Source: Haliclystus octoradiatus (lineage: Eukaryota > Cnidaria > Staurozoa > Stauromedusae > Haliclystidae). Taken from it: DNA of 64,000 nt. The notes below the pieces were generated by a model that was not told where the DNA came from, ran no database searches, and saw nothing but the letters and a program-made list of their open reading frames with translations. The stretch lies in the NCBI GenBank assembly GCA_916610825.1, contig OU744447.1:11019751-11083750 (forward strand), read 5' to 3'. This document shows positions 34,806-49,100 of the stretch, piece after piece (position 1 is the stretch's first letter; each line of letters starts with the position of its first letter). A program made the position numbers and the translations under genes.

Positions 34806-35480
34806 GAAGACTGGGAGAAAGTCTGCGCGTAGACTGTCTGCAGAATGTTTGTAGTTTAAGGGTCTAACCTCCACATAGACTGTATGCAGACCGTAGCAAA
34901 ACTTGGACCTAGTTTGCACCTAGACTGAATGCAGACCGTTGGTAGCTTTGGGAGCAAGTCTGCACGTAGATTGTATGCAGACCATAGGTAGGCTGGGATC
35001 AAGTCTGCACGTGGGCTCTATACCGACCATGGTTAGTTTAGGGTCTAGCCTGCTCGTAAAATATATGCAGACTGTTTGTAGTTTGGGGTCTAGTCTTCGT
35101 GTAGACTGTATGCAGACCATAGGTAGAAAGGCGTCTAGTTTGCTAAAAGACTGAGGTCTGGTCTGCACATAGACTGTATGAAGATAATTGGTAGTTCGGG
35201 GTCTAGTCTGCACGTAGGCTGTATTCAGACCATAGGAAGACTGGGGTCTAGTCTGCACGTAGACTGTATTCGGAGCGTAGAGAGACTGGGGTCTAATCAG
35301 CAAATAGACTGTATGAAGACCGCCGTTGGTAGTTTGGGGGTCTAGTCTGCACGTAGACAGTATGCATACCGTTGGTAACTTAGGATGTAGTCTGAAAGTT
35401 GACTGTACATAGACCGTTGGTAGTTTGGGGTCTACTCTGCACGTAGACTGTATGCAGACTGTAGGTAGACTTGGGTATAA
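34806..35480. repeat. 45-bp minisatellite
   Basis: About 15 diverged copies of a unit of the form GTCTGCACGTAGACTGTATG + CAGACCGTTGGTAGTTTGGG + GTCTA. Because 45 is a multiple of three, both strands show long open frames with a 15-residue period. These are a by-product of the repeat and not evidence of a protein. Confidence 0.88.
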
Positions 35481-35499
35481 TGTGCAAGTAATATGTATG

Positions 35500-37530
35500 C
35501 ATGCTCTAAAAATGTGTCACTGGTATTCACTATGATCTAGTATTAATCCACTTGTATACACTATGATCTAGTAATTACTTTTTAATATTGCACATCTACC
35601 CGCTATTATCTAGTAATTACTCATTGGCATCCACTATGATATAATAGTAATCTAGGACGAAATTGCTTGTATTCACTGTGAACTAGTAATGATTTGCTTA
35701 TATTGTAGGCCTACCCACTATGACCTAATAATTAGTCACTTGTATCCACTATGATCTAGTAGTTATCTACCGAAAAAATAATTGTATTCACTATGATCTG
35801 GTCTATCATTGGTATTATGATCTATTAATATTGGAAATCAACCGACTGGTAATCTAGTAATGAGTCTCTGGTATCTGCTACTGTCTTGCACTGAGTCATT
35901 TTTCTGCTACGATCAGGATTATTGAACATCAACTGACTATGATCTAATGATGGTCATCGGTCCCAATCATGATCTAGTACACAGGTACCCACTATAAATG
36001 TAGCATCAATCTAGAAAATATCTACTTGCATTAACTATCAATGGTCTAGAAATGATGTACATCTACCCACTATGATATAGTAATGAGTCACTGGTATCCA
36101 ATATGATCTAGTAATAAGTCACAGGTATCCACTACGATCTATTATTTATCTAAAAAAGTATTGATTGTATTCATTATGATCTAGTAATGATCTACTAATA
36201 TTATACATCTACTGACTATGATCTAGCAATGAGTCTCTGGTATTTGCTATGATCTAGCATTGAGTCACTGTTATTCACTATGATCTAATATTGATCCACT
36301 GGTATATACTATGATCTAGTAATGTTATACAAATATTGTACATCTACCCACTATCATATAGTATTCTCACTGGTATCCAATATGATCTGGTAATGATCAG
36401 GTAATATTGTACTTCTACCTACTATGATATAGTAATGAATTCACTGGTATTCACTATGATCTATTATTAATTTAGAAAATTATTACTATTATCCCCTATG
36501 AGTTTTGAATGATCTAGTAATGTTGTATCTCTACCCACTATCATCTAGTCTTTGGTCTCTTCTAGCCACTAAGATTTAGTAAAGAGCCACATGAAACCAC
36601 TCCTATACTTGTGATCTAGAAAGAAATTGCTTGTCTCCGATCTGATTTATTAATGATCTGGTAATATTTTACATCTAGTGATTATGATTTAGCAATGATT
36701 CGCTGGCATTCACTATGATCTAATAGTGATTTAGGAAGAAATTGCTTGTACCCACTATGATTTAGTAATGTTCTACTAGTTTTGTACATCTACCCACTAT
36801 GATCTAGTGATGGGTAACTGGTATTAACTGTGATCTAGTAGTGATGTAAGAAGAAATTACTTGTATCCACTATGATTTAGTAATATTCTAGTAGTATTGT
36901 ACATCTACCCACTATGATCTAGTAATGGGTAACTGGTATCAACTTTGATCAAGCAGTGATCTAGGATATAATTGCCTGTATCCATTATGATTTAATGATC
37001 TAGTAATATTGTACATATACCCACTACAATTTAGTAATGAACTCACAGGTATACACTATAATCTAGTAATTATCAGGTAATATTGTACTTCTACTTACTA
37101 TGATCTAGTAATGAGTCACTGGTATCAACTATGATCTTGTGCTGATTTTCAAAAAATTACTTGTGTACACTATTATCTAGTAATGATTTACTGATATTAG
37201 ATACCTACAAACTATCATTTAGTAAATAGTCACTATCATCCACTGTGATCTAGTAAAGTCACTCATATCAACTATGATTTAGTAATGATCTAATAATTAG
37301 TCACTGATATCAATTGTGATCTGACAACGATCTAGAAGGATGTTACAGGTATCCACTATGACCTACTAATGATCCAGTAATATTGTACATATGCCCACTA
37401 CAATCTAACAATGAATTCACTGGTATCCACTATGATCTACTAATGATCATGTAGGATTGTACTTCTACCTGCTATGATCTAATAATGAATCACTGGTATC
37501 CGCTATGATCTATTGCTTATTTAGAAAAAT
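35500..37530 (-). repeat. CTAGATCATAGTGG satellite, left arm (reverse orientation)
   Basis: Degenerate tandem copies reading CACTATGATCTAGTAATGA on the + strand, with a period near 31 bp or multiples of it. Frequent companion blocks are TATTGTACATCTACC and ATCCACTATGATC. It is the reverse complement of the array that begins at 37.54 kb. Confidence 0.88.
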
Positions 37531-37539
37531 TACTAGGTC

Positions 37540-39110
37540 AGAGTGGATACACGTTGTTTTTCTTTATATCTCTACTAGATCATTGTGGAAAAAATGAATC
37601 AATGCAAGAACGTCGCAGATACCAGAGATAAATTGCTAGAACAAAGTGAAAATCAATCTTACTTTTTCTAGATAACGACTAGATAATAGTGAATAACAAA
37701 AATTCATTATTAGATCATAGTGTGTAGATGTACAATACTACTAGATCATTACTAGATCATTGTGGATACAAGTAATTTGTTCGTAGATCAATGTGAACAC
37801 CGAAGGCTCATTGCTTGATTATAGTTTTTAGATGTACAATACTACTAGATCATTACTAAATCATAGTGGTTCCAAGAAATTTTTTCAGAGATCACTACTA
37901 TATCATAGTGGTTCCCAGTGGTCATTGCTAGATCAAAAAGGGGCAAATGTACAATAATACTAGATGATAGTTGATACACGTTTTTTTTCAATATATTACT
38001 ACAAGATCATTGTTGATAATAGTGATTCAGTGTAAGATCGTTATAGATGTCAGAGATTCATTGCTAGAACATAGTGAAAATCTTTTTTTTTCTAGATAAC
38101 GACTAGATTGTAATGAATACCAGAGATTGATTATTAGATCTCAGTGGATACCAGTGACCAATTACTAGATCATAGTGTGTAGATGTGCAATACTACTAGA
38201 TCTTAGTGGATATACGTTGTTTTTATATAAATCACTACTACATCATTGTGGGTAGACGTACGATACTACTAGATCATTACTAGATCAATGTGGATACAAA
38301 AATTTGTTCCTTGATCACTACTAGATCATTGTGAAGACCAAAGGCTCATTATTAGATAATAGTTGGTAGATGTAAAATACTACTAGATCATTAATATATC
38401 ATAGTGGGTTCCAGTGATTACTAGATTGTAATGGGTATATGTACACTGTTACGGGATCATTATTAGGTCATAATGGATACAATTAACTTTCTTCTAGATC
38501 GATATCAGGCGATAATGTAACTTTCTTCTAAATCGATATCGGGCCATAATGGATAAACAAGAATCATCACTAGATCATCACTAGATAGTGGATACGACTG
38601 TCCCATTACTAGATCATACTTTGTAGATGTTCAAAACTACTAGATCATTACTAAATCATGGTGCTTAAAAGCAATTTCGTCCTAGATCACTACATGGTTA
38701 CCAGAGATTAATTGCTAGAACATAGTGAAAATCAATTTTTTTGTAGATAACGACTAGATAATAGTTAATACCAGAGATTCATTATTAGATCATAATGGAT
38801 ACCAGTGACCCATTACTAGATCATAGTGTGTAGATGTAGAACACTACTAGATCACTACTAAATGGTGGTGGATACAAGCAAATTCTTCCTGAATCACTAC
38901 TAGATCAATGTGAATAACAAAGGCTCATTACTAGATCATAGTTGGTAGGTGTCTAATATGAGTAAACCATTACTAGATAATAGTGCATACAAGTAAATTT
39001 TTCTGAATCATTACTAGATCATATTGGATACCAGTGACCCATCACTAGATCATAGTAGGTAGATGTACAATACTGCCCGATCATTACTAAATCACAATGG
39101 ATACAAGCAT
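37540..39110 (+). repeat. CTAGATCATAGTGG satellite, forward orientation, block 1
   Basis: Units such as TACTAGATCATAGTGGATAC + CAGTGACTCAT and TGCTAGATCATAGTGGGTAG + ATGTACAATAC alternate at about 31 bp. The copies are diverged. The block ends where the large inverted-repeat element starts at 39113. Confidence 0.88.
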
Positions 39111-39112
39111 TA

Positions 39113-41757
39113 GACTGGTCCTAAAAACATGAAAGTTTGAAATGTTATCGGGCCCATCGATTTTCTTGTCCAGAATGCTTTGAAAATAAGTTGTGCACAA
39201 ATTTTATTGTAATTTGACATTGAGAAATGGGGTCCCAAGGCCCCTCTAAATTAATACATAAAGTTAATGGGGAAAACGCTGATATTTTCAAACGGAAATA
39301 CGTCATCTTTGTGAAAACATATTCTAAATTTTGCTTACATGGTTGTGGAGGTAATGATCTTAATATTCTGAATTTATTAACTTAAATGTTTAAATCGTTA
39401 TCATTGCCTTAAAACTATGGGATTGAATACGATGCATAAAAAACGTGGCTCCCGATGTGAAAAAAGGATTAATCTATAAGTGTCTGCTGTCAATCTAAGA
39501 ATATTTCTGTGAAAGGTGTCGCCGCCGTTGATATCGCAGTTTGAAGAAAGTTTTTAACTCGAGAAGGTCATTTTGTTGAACGGTGACTGTTCTATAGACA
39601 CAATATGTTTTTAACTTGTTATCAAAATATTCATTCGTTCTACGGCCGCTTTACTCAGATAGCAGAAATATTACTCAGAAAACTGTTCATTTTGTTTAAC
39701 TCAGTTAAAATTTATAACAGAACTATCTGCCATTTCGGAAATAAAACTTCGGAAACAAAGCCTTTGACATTGTTCAACTTGATTTACGGAGGTAATTACT
39801 TGAATGTCAAGATGTTTAAAAACTTTTAAAGAGCATTATTCCTTGCTACGTGCCAAAGAAATAATTTGATATCTTCATAAATTCAAGCTTGAACATTTAA
39901 CCGCTCACATGTGACTTCCGAAAATGTATTCGTAAAATTCTTCGTGGATTACTGAACTTTATCATCGTTCGAAGTATGGAAATTGGAACAGTTGATCGCT
40001 CGTGCTTCACTGTTCTCCGTGGCCCAAAATTTATTAGATGTTTTATAAATTTGAATATAAAATGCCGCTAAGAAACTAAGTTTTTTTGTAATCGCAAATC
40101 TAATGAAGATCATGCGAATGATCTATCTCAAACGTTATGTAATCTTTCAGAGTGGGCAGACACATGGCAATTGCGTATTGCATATGACAAGTGTTCTGTT
40201 TTATCAACATGCAATTTAAATTTTCCTGAGTCTGATTATTCTTTATCTGGTCACACCCTCGTCAATGTAAATAATGTTCGTGATCTTGGATTTATTGTCA
40301 CATCTGATATGAAACCATCCAATTATTGCTCTATGTTAGCTGCAAAGGCATACGGGAGAACACACCTTATTTTTAAATGCTTCTCTTCATCCAACGTAGA
40401 ATTATTGGTTAGAGCCTACACCGTTTATGTCCGTCCGTTATTGGAATCTTCGTCGTCAGTATGAAATCCATGCCTCCTGAGGGATATTAAAAAGTTAGAA
40501 TCTGTCCAACAATATTTTACAAGCAGATTATTCCGATTACTCAATCGTCCATATATAGAATACAAGAATACAAGAATTGTTTGAGTTTACTAAATCTAGA
40601 CAGTTTAGAGCGCAGGAGAGTGTTGTTTGATCTCTGCAGTGTTTTTAAAATGAAGCATAGCCTTATAGATTTATCAATAAATAACTTAAGCTTCAAATAT
40701 GATAGTAACAAGTACTCAATGCGTGGTCATACTTACAAACTTATTGTTCCACAAATACCGCGTTTACAATCCGTTCAGAACCAATTTTGTAACCGTACAA
40801 TACCCTGGTGGAACAATCTGACAGATGATATTGTAACATCAAAAACTATTGCTCAATTCAAGGAGGAACTACGATCATTTTATTTGTCAGCATTTTGTAA
40901 AGTGTTTATATAGATAAAAAAAATCAGCCTTATAGTTTTACATATACCTAATATATAGATACATATCAAATACATAATTAATAACCTTTACTTAATCCAG
41001 TTCTTAATTAATATTAAGGCTGTATGTAAGTGACACTTTCTATAGCGTAAAGTGTCCTTTATTCGCTAGTCAAAATGACAAAATATATCATATCATATCA
41101 TATCATATCAAACTAATGAATATGAATATGAATAAAAATAGGAATCGGCATACGAATATATGCGATATCTTTGTTCGATTTCCAACATTTTATTCGAAAC
41201 TTTGTTTAAACTTTATTCGATATTTTGTTTATCTAAATAATAGCGACCGTAACAATAATGAATATTTCAATAGCAACATCAATATGATCTGAATCTATAA
41301 AACAGTCACCGTTCAACAGAATGACCTTCTCGAGCTACAAACTTTCTTCAAACTACGATATAAAAGGCGGTGACACCTTTCACGGAAATATTTTCAGATT
41401 GACAGATTGACAGCAGACGCTTATAGATTAGTTCTTTTTCACAGCGGAAGCAACGTTATTTTTGCATCGTATTCAACCCCATAGTTTTAAAGCAATGATA
41501 AAGGTTCAAACATTTAAATTAATAAATTCAGATTATTCAGATCATTACCTCTACGGCAATGTGAGCAAAATTTAGAATATGTTTTCACAAAGATGACATA
41601 TTAGCGTTTGAAAAATATCAGCGTTTCCCCATTAACTTTACGTATTAATTTAGAGGGGCCTTGGGACCCCATTTCCCAATGTCATTTCCTTACTTTCAAA
41701 GCATTCTGAACAAGAACATCGATGACATCTCAAACTTTCATGTTTTTCGAACCAGTC
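39113..41757. mobile_element. 2.6-kb DNA element with very long terminal inverted repeats
   Basis: Outer ends GACTGGTCC... and ...ACCAGTC are flanked by TA on both sides (39111-39112, 41758-41759). The left arm (39113 to about 39660) matches the reverse complement of the right arm (about 41225 to 41757) over roughly 500 bp with moderate divergence. Shared blocks include AACATGAAAGTTTGA, GGTCCCAAGGCCCCTCTAAA and CTCGAGAAGGTCATTTTG. TA duplication suggests a Tc1/mariner-type or foldback element, but no transposase is recognisable between the arms. The middle holds a LINE fragment. Satellite DNA resumes on both sides. Confidence 0.85.
40085..41115 (+). pseudogene. CR1-like LINE 3' fragment inside the inverted-repeat element
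   Basis: Reads the C-terminal part of a LINE reverse transcriptase in pieces. LSEWADTWQLRIAYDKCSVL and LGFIVTSDMKPSNYC are the post-catalytic RT/thumb region. Then come a stop, LESVQQYFTSRLF (RT C-terminal), a break and LERRRVLFDLCSVFKM...PWWNNLTDDIV at the C-terminus. It ends in an ATATC tandem tail (about 41085-41110), as LINE 3' ends often do. At least two disabling changes are present. It belongs to a different family from the LINEs in the PAN cluster. Confidence 0.8.
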
Positions 41758-41764
41758 TAACAAG

Positions 41765-42490
41765 CATACTATTCCTATATCACTACTAGATCATAGTAGA
41801 TACCAGTTGATCATTACTAGATCATAGTGAATACCAGTGATTCATTGCTAGATCATATTGGGTAGATCTACAATACTAGTAGATCATTTCTAGATCATTG
41901 TGGATACAACAATTTGCTCCTAGATCACTACTAGATCATTGTGAATACCAAAGGCACACTACTAGATCATAGCTGGTAGATGTACTATACTACTAGATCA
42001 TTACTATATCGTATCATAAATCATATCGCCTCTCATCTTTTTGCAAGCTATTTTTGTAACATATCGCATTTAGTAATTATAAAACAATGTATTGCAAAAC
42101 AAACAATAATTTTGCATGCTTAAATATGTATTACTTTTTATTAACATTAGTTGTAACTAGAATACATTCAGTGAGATATTATATTAGGTGACTCTCCTTT
42201 GTTTTGACTGTCAATTTTTACAAAATAAATGAATTGAAATGAAAAAACTAGTATAGTAGGTACCAGGGAATTCATTACTAGATCATAGTGGGTATATGTA
42301 CACTATTACAGATCTTTACTATATCATAGTGGGTACCAGTGCATTCATTACTAGATCATAGTGGGTATATGTACACTATTACAGATCTTTACTATATCAT
42401 AGTGGATAGATGTAACTTTCTTCTAGATTGATATCAGGCGTTAATTGATAAACGTGAACCACTACTAGATCATAGTGGATACCAGTGACC
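41765..42490 (+). repeat. CTAGATCATAGTGG satellite, forward orientation, block 2
   Basis: Same roughly 31-bp unit as at 37.54-39.11 kb. Part of the block (about 42020-42250) is unrelated AT-rich DNA between satellite copies. Confidence 0.8.
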
Positions 42491-42494
42491 AATC

Positions 42495-44606
42495 GCTGAT
42501 CATGTTGGACCAAACCTAGCCGAGAAATTCACTTTTTCTGAGAACTTCCTTAAACATCTCTCAGCAAATGCAAATCATTATTTTACCTTAAAATGTGTAT
42601 CACAGACATCTGTCCTGAAAATTATAAACAACCTGAAACCTAAATCCAGTCATGGACTAGATGGTATATCACAGATTTGGTTGAAGTCAATTAAAGATGA
42701 AGTTATTGCTCCATTAACATATTTAATTAATCTCTCTCTTCAAACAGGTTTCATACCTGATTCATACAAATGTGCAAAAGTCATCCCACTTTTCAAGGCT
42801 TCAAATGTACACGAGTTTACCAACTATAGGCCTATTTCCTTGCTGAATTCATTTTCAAAAATATTAGAAAGAGTTGCATACAACCAAATCTACATATATT
42901 TTGAATCATTTTTTTGAGTCCTTTTCAGTTTGGATTCCGTACATGTTATGAAACTGTTCATTGCATCATTAATTTTTTAAACAATAAATTCAAATCTTCA
43001 AGAGACAAATATAACATAGCAATCTTTTTGGATTTAAAGAAAGCGTTCGATACTGTCTCACATGAAATTTTATTGCAGAAGCTATCACATTATGGTCTCC
43101 GTAACAAAGAACTGCATTGGATGTCCAATTATTTAACATCAAGAACTCAAGTTACTAATTTTGAGGGTCACTCATCCTCTCCAACAGTTCTGTCTTGCGG
43201 TGTACCACAAGGTAGTATTTTAGGGCCTTTGCTTTTTTTGATTTTTATAAATGATCTACCAAATGCCACAAAATTCCATACTAATCTATTTTCTGATGAC
43301 ACAACTTTGCAATGGTCTTCTAAAAGTAACGAAACCCTTGAACAAGATCTCAATAGAGAGCTAAAAATTGTCCCTCAGTGGTTTTTAGAAAATCAGCTTA
43401 CGTTACACCCTGGCAAAACAAAATTCATGATATTTAATAATTCAAAAACGGGTCAACTCAAAATCAAAATCAACATAAACGGTCATGTCCTTGAGCAATG
43501 TGGAAGCAATCATCAAACAAAAAATATCAAATTCTTAGGCATTCTCATCGACGATAAATTGAACTGGAAGGAGCACATTAATATAGTTTGTAAAAAATTC
43601 AGAAAAAACATTTACACTTTAATACGCTTAAAAAATGTTCTTTCCCAAAAACGTAAAGTTCAGATATATAATGCAGTCATCAAGCCTCACCTAGAATGTG
43701 GCCTAGCCATATGGGGAAATAGCTTGCATTTAAATACCTTGAACAAATTACATAAACGATGTATTCGAATAATTTGCAACACCAAATACAATGCCCATAC
43801 TGAGCCATTGATGAAACACTTTAACATTTTAAAAGTCAAGGATATTTATTTTCTAAAAGTTCTTTCTTTCTTACAATCCACTGTAAAACAGACTTGCACT
43901 ACTATATTGTTAGGCATGTTCGAATTAATGCCCCTTAAGCGACGTCAATAATATCGTTTTATAGCTTCTTCCTCACCATATCTCCAGCGGTTACCTGCAT
44001 ACCAATATCCTACTCTCTGGAACAATTGCTCACACAAGATTGATATAAAACTGTCCAGAAAATTATTCCTAAAAAACATGAAACTATCCATCATTCAAAC
44101 TTACTCCACTGCATGTATAATACCCAACTGTTATGTATGCACAGATCATTAGTCATTCACATTTTATATATTCCTTTTCTTCATATCCGCATTTTTTATT
44201 TTATTTTCCTATTCAATAATGTTAACAAGATCTCTCTCTTTTACTCCACTCAGACCTTCATTTTTCACTGATTCTTAACTCTTTCGTGTTAACAACTTTG
44301 TCCATTTTTCTATCCATATTTTTCTTCAACCTTTTTTTACAATATTTCACCAAATAAAATACTCACACTATCACTCAGCTTATTTGAATTATTTCTATTA
44401 TTTGTAAAAAATACATAAATATAAATAACTATAATATTTTACATTACCTGCTACAGACTCTAAATATGTAATAAATAATAATGAACAAATAATGTCCCCC
44501 AACTAAACAAGCACATTGTGCTTAAGGGGTGACTCCAGTCATATTTGTATTTTCATATATTTATGATTGAAATATATATTCATTCCTTCATTCATTCATT
44601 CATTCA
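42495..44606 (+). mobile_element. CR1/Jockey-like LINE, 5'-truncated, with ATTC tail
   Basis: It begins abruptly in satellite sequence, within the region before the RT domain. It carries the RT, a 3' untranslated stretch of about 600 bp and a terminal (ATTC)n run (about 44576-44606), after which satellite resumes. No clear target duplication was identified. Truncation plus a tandem tail fits target-primed insertion. Confidence 0.85.
42497..43951 (+). pseudogene. LINE reverse transcriptase with a frame break
   Basis: Motifs in order: SSHGLDGISQIWLKSI, FIPDSYKCAKVIPLFK, NYRPISLLNSFSKILE. A TGA stop and frame change follow at about 42917. Then come FQFGFRTCYETVHCI, IAIFLDLKKAFDTVSH, LSCGVPQGSILGPLLFLIFI, the catalytic FSDDTTL (A replaced by S in the usual FADD), KTKFMIFN, FLGILIDDKLNWKEHI and the C-terminal IKPHLECGLAIWG. 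The GVPQGSILGPLLF and NYRPISLL forms are typical of CR1/Jockey-group LINEs. The break means it is not functional as it stands. Confidence 0.88.
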
Positions 44607-44694
44607 ATCATATTAGGTAGATGTACAATACTACCAGATCACTACTAAATCATATGGATACAGGCATATTCTTCCTATATCACTACTAGATAAT
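44607..44694 (+). repeat. Satellite remnant
   Basis: A short stretch of the CTAGATCATAG satellite separates two LINE remnants. Confidence 0.7.
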
Positions 44695-45130
44695 AGAATA
44701 AATCTTCTACAACATCTACCTCTTTTATCCTTTCAAGTTGCCCTTGAAATATTCAACATGAAGATTGCATCAATTATCTCTTATGGTTTTCAAATCATTG
44801 CTCCATATTTCAAATCTCTCCAGATAAATAAAATCAACAGTTTTTAAATCAAGATTTATGAAAAGAGCCCTGCGATTACCATCATCGTCTTCAAACTCCC
44901 TTCTGCATTTACTTTGTCAGACACCAACATTTACAGACCAACTGTCAAGTCGTTTTCCATTTTGTCCAATGAACTTAATATAAGTATTAAATAGCAATCT
45001 CTCAAAACACAAAAATGGATTGCAAAAGACGCGTTGCCTTCACAAATGGCTAACATCACCTGGTGGAAGTTTAGAAATCAACAAAATCGTCATATCATCA
45101 CCCACGTGTTAATTCATAGTTTCCAAAACA
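44695..45130 (+). pseudogene. LINE 3' fragment leading into the (AAT)n tract
   Basis: Conceptual translation, with frame changes, gives FQVALEIFNMKIASIISYG, then FKSRFMKRALRLPSSSS and NITWWKFRNQQNRHIITH. This resembles the C-terminal end of LINE RT proteins (a KxRxxKRALxLP-like stretch). It runs directly into the AAT microsatellite, which would be its expanded 3' tail. Confidence 0.6.
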
Positions 45131-45899
<769 letters not shown>

Positions 45900-46135
45900 A
45901 GCAAAATTCTCCATGTCATAAATTTAGTTTGATTTTACCTAATGTCATTTACCTTACCAATTTTAGCAATTTTAAAGTAAATTTAACTACTTCTACTAAA
46001 TTATACTATATGTCATTAACTTTAGTATGATTCTATCAAAATGTACAATATTTTCAAATATAAATATCCCTGACCAAATCAATGTATCATAGCAAACTAT
46101 CTTTTAACCTGAATTGGGTGTAAATATATGTATGA
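45900..46135. other. Unique AT-rich spacer
   Basis: It has no satellite motif and no gene. It may be the other side of the LINE insertion site or part of another element. Confidence 0.4.
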
Positions 46136-49100
46136 ACTACTAGATCATAGTAGATACTGGTTGATCATTATTAGATCATAGTGAATACCCATGACTCATT
46201 GCTAGATCATTGTAGGTAGATGTACAATACTACTAGATCATTACTAGATCATAGTGGATAAAAGCAATTTCTTTCTAGATCACTAATACATCATTGTGAA
46301 TACCAAAGGCTCATACTAGATCATAATTCGTAGATGTATAACATTACTAAATCAATGCTATATAATAGTGGGTACCTCGGAATAAATACTAGATCGTAGT
46401 GTGTATATGAAAATTGTTACTAGATCATTACTAGGTCATAGTGGATGCATGTAACTTTCTTCTAGATAGATACCAGGCTATAATGGATTAACAAGAATCA
46501 TTACTAGGTCAAAGTGGATACCAGTGACCCATAACCAAATCATAGGAGGTACTATACAATACTACAAGATCACTACTAAATGATAGTGGATACAAGCATA
46601 TTCTTCCTATATCAATACTAGACCATAGTAGATACCAATTGATAACTACTAGATCATAGTGAAATCCAGTGACTCATTGCTATATAAAAATGGGTAGATG
46701 TACAATAATACTAGATGATAGAACATACAGTTTTTTTTCAATAAATCAATACTACATCATTGTGGGTAGATGTAAAATACTACCAGATCATAGTGGATAC
46801 AACCAACTTCTTACTAAATCAATACTAAATCATTGTGAATACCAAAGGCTCATTACTAGATCATAGTTGATAGATGTAGAATACTACTAATCATTACTAT
46901 ATCATAATGGGTACCAGTGAATACATTTCTAGATTGTGGTGGTACCAGTGAAACATTACTTGATCATAGTCGGTAGATGCACAATACTATCACATCACTA
47001 CTAAATCATAGTGGATAGCAGCATATTCTTCCAAAATCACTACTAGATCATAGTAGATACCAGTTGATCTTTACGAGATCATAGTTAATACCAATGATTC
47101 ATTGCTAGATCATAGATGGTAAAAGTACAATATTAATAGATCATAATGGATACACGTTGTTTTTCTTTAAATCCGTATTACATCATTGTAGGTATATGTA
47201 TAATACTGCTAGATCATTACTAGATCATGGTGGTTAAAGTGACATGCTATTAGATCATAGTGGGTAGACGTACAATACTAATAGAATACTACTGACTCAT
47301 AGTGATGAAAAGAAATTACTTCCTAGATCAATACTACGTCATTGTGAATATCAAAAGCTCATTACTAAAACATAGTTGGTAAGTTTCTAATATGAGTAAA
47401 CCATTACTAGATAATAGTGAATACATGTAAATTTTTCAAATCATTACCAGATCATAGTGGATACCAGTGAAATGTTACTAGATCATAGTGGGTAGACGTA
47501 CAATACTATTAGATTACTAATGAATCATAGTGGTGAAAAGCAATTTCTCCCTAGATCAATACTACTTCCTTGTGAATTCCAAAACCTCATTACTAGAACA
47601 TAATTGGTAGGGGTCTAATATGAGTAAACCATTACTAGATAATAGTGAATACACGTAAATGTTTCTAAATCATTACTAGATCATAGTGGATACCAGTGAC
47701 CCATCTCTAGATCATAGTAGGTAGATGTACAATCCTACCAGATCATTACTAATTCATAGTGAAATCATTACTAGATCGTAGTGGGTATATGTACAAAATT
47801 AATAGATAATTGCTAGATCATAGTGGATACAAGTAGCTTTCTTCTAAATCGATATCAAGCGTTAAATGATAAATGTGAACCATTGCTATATCATAATGGA
47901 TACCAGTGATCCATCACTGGATCATAGTAGGTAGATGTACAATACTACCAGATCACTACTAAATCATAGTGGATACAATCAATTTCTTTTAAGTTCAGCA
48001 CTAGATCATTGTGGATACCAGTGAATCATTACTAGATAATAGCAAGGAGAAGTACAATATTACCTGATCATTACTAGCTCCTAGTGAATACCAATAATTT
48101 CATTACTAGATCATAGTTTATACCAATAATTTCATTACTAGTTCATAGTGGGTATATGTACAATATTGCTATAACATGACTATATCAAAGCAGAGACAAG
48201 CAAATCTTTTCTAAACTACTGATAGATCATACTGGATACCAGTGGCTAATTGCTAGACCATTGTGGGTAGATGTACAGTTTCAGTAGATCATTACTAGAT
48301 CATTGTGAATAACAGTGTAACAGTGACTCGTTACTAGATCACGCTGAAATGTTGTACAATATTGATAGATCATAGTAGATATACGTTAGTAATCTACTAT
48401 TAGATCTACTTCTATGATACTACTATGTCACTACTAGAACATAGTTGATAAATTTGATTTATTGCTTGATCGTGGCCGATACCAAAGACTCATTGCTAGA
48501 TCATAGTAGGTAGATGTACAATACTACTAGATCATTAGTCGATCACAGTGGTTACCAGTGACATGTTACTAGATCATAGTTGGTAGACGTACAATACTAA
48601 TGATTACTACTGAATCGTAGTGGTGAAAAGCAGTTTTTTCCTAGATCAATACTACATCATTGTGAACACCAAAGGCTCATTAATAGATCATAGTTGGTAG
48701 AAGTACAACACTACTAGATCATTAATATATCATGGTGGGTACCAGTGAATACATTTCTAATTCGTAGTTTATACCAGTGTCCCATTACTTGATCATAGTT
48801 TGTAGATGCACAATACTGTTAGATCATTACTGAATCATAGTGGTTACAAGCAATTTCTTCCAAGATCAGTACTAGGTTGTAGTTTTTTTCCAGATTATCA
48901 ATACTAGATCATAGTGGATTTAAGTAACTAATTACTATATCAAAATGTGTAGATGTACAATAATACTATATCTTAGTACTTACAGTTTTTTTTCCATATA
49001 ACAATAGTAGATCGGTGTGAATACCAGAAGGTCAATACTAGAACATAGTTGATAGGTGTTTAATATGACTAAATCATTACTAGATCATAGTGGATACCAG

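Noticed and set aside
34920..35303. 127-residue - strand frame with 15-residue repeats
   Set aside because: The 45-bp minisatellite is a multiple of three and stays open in several frames on both strands; no start context, splice signal or domain supports it.
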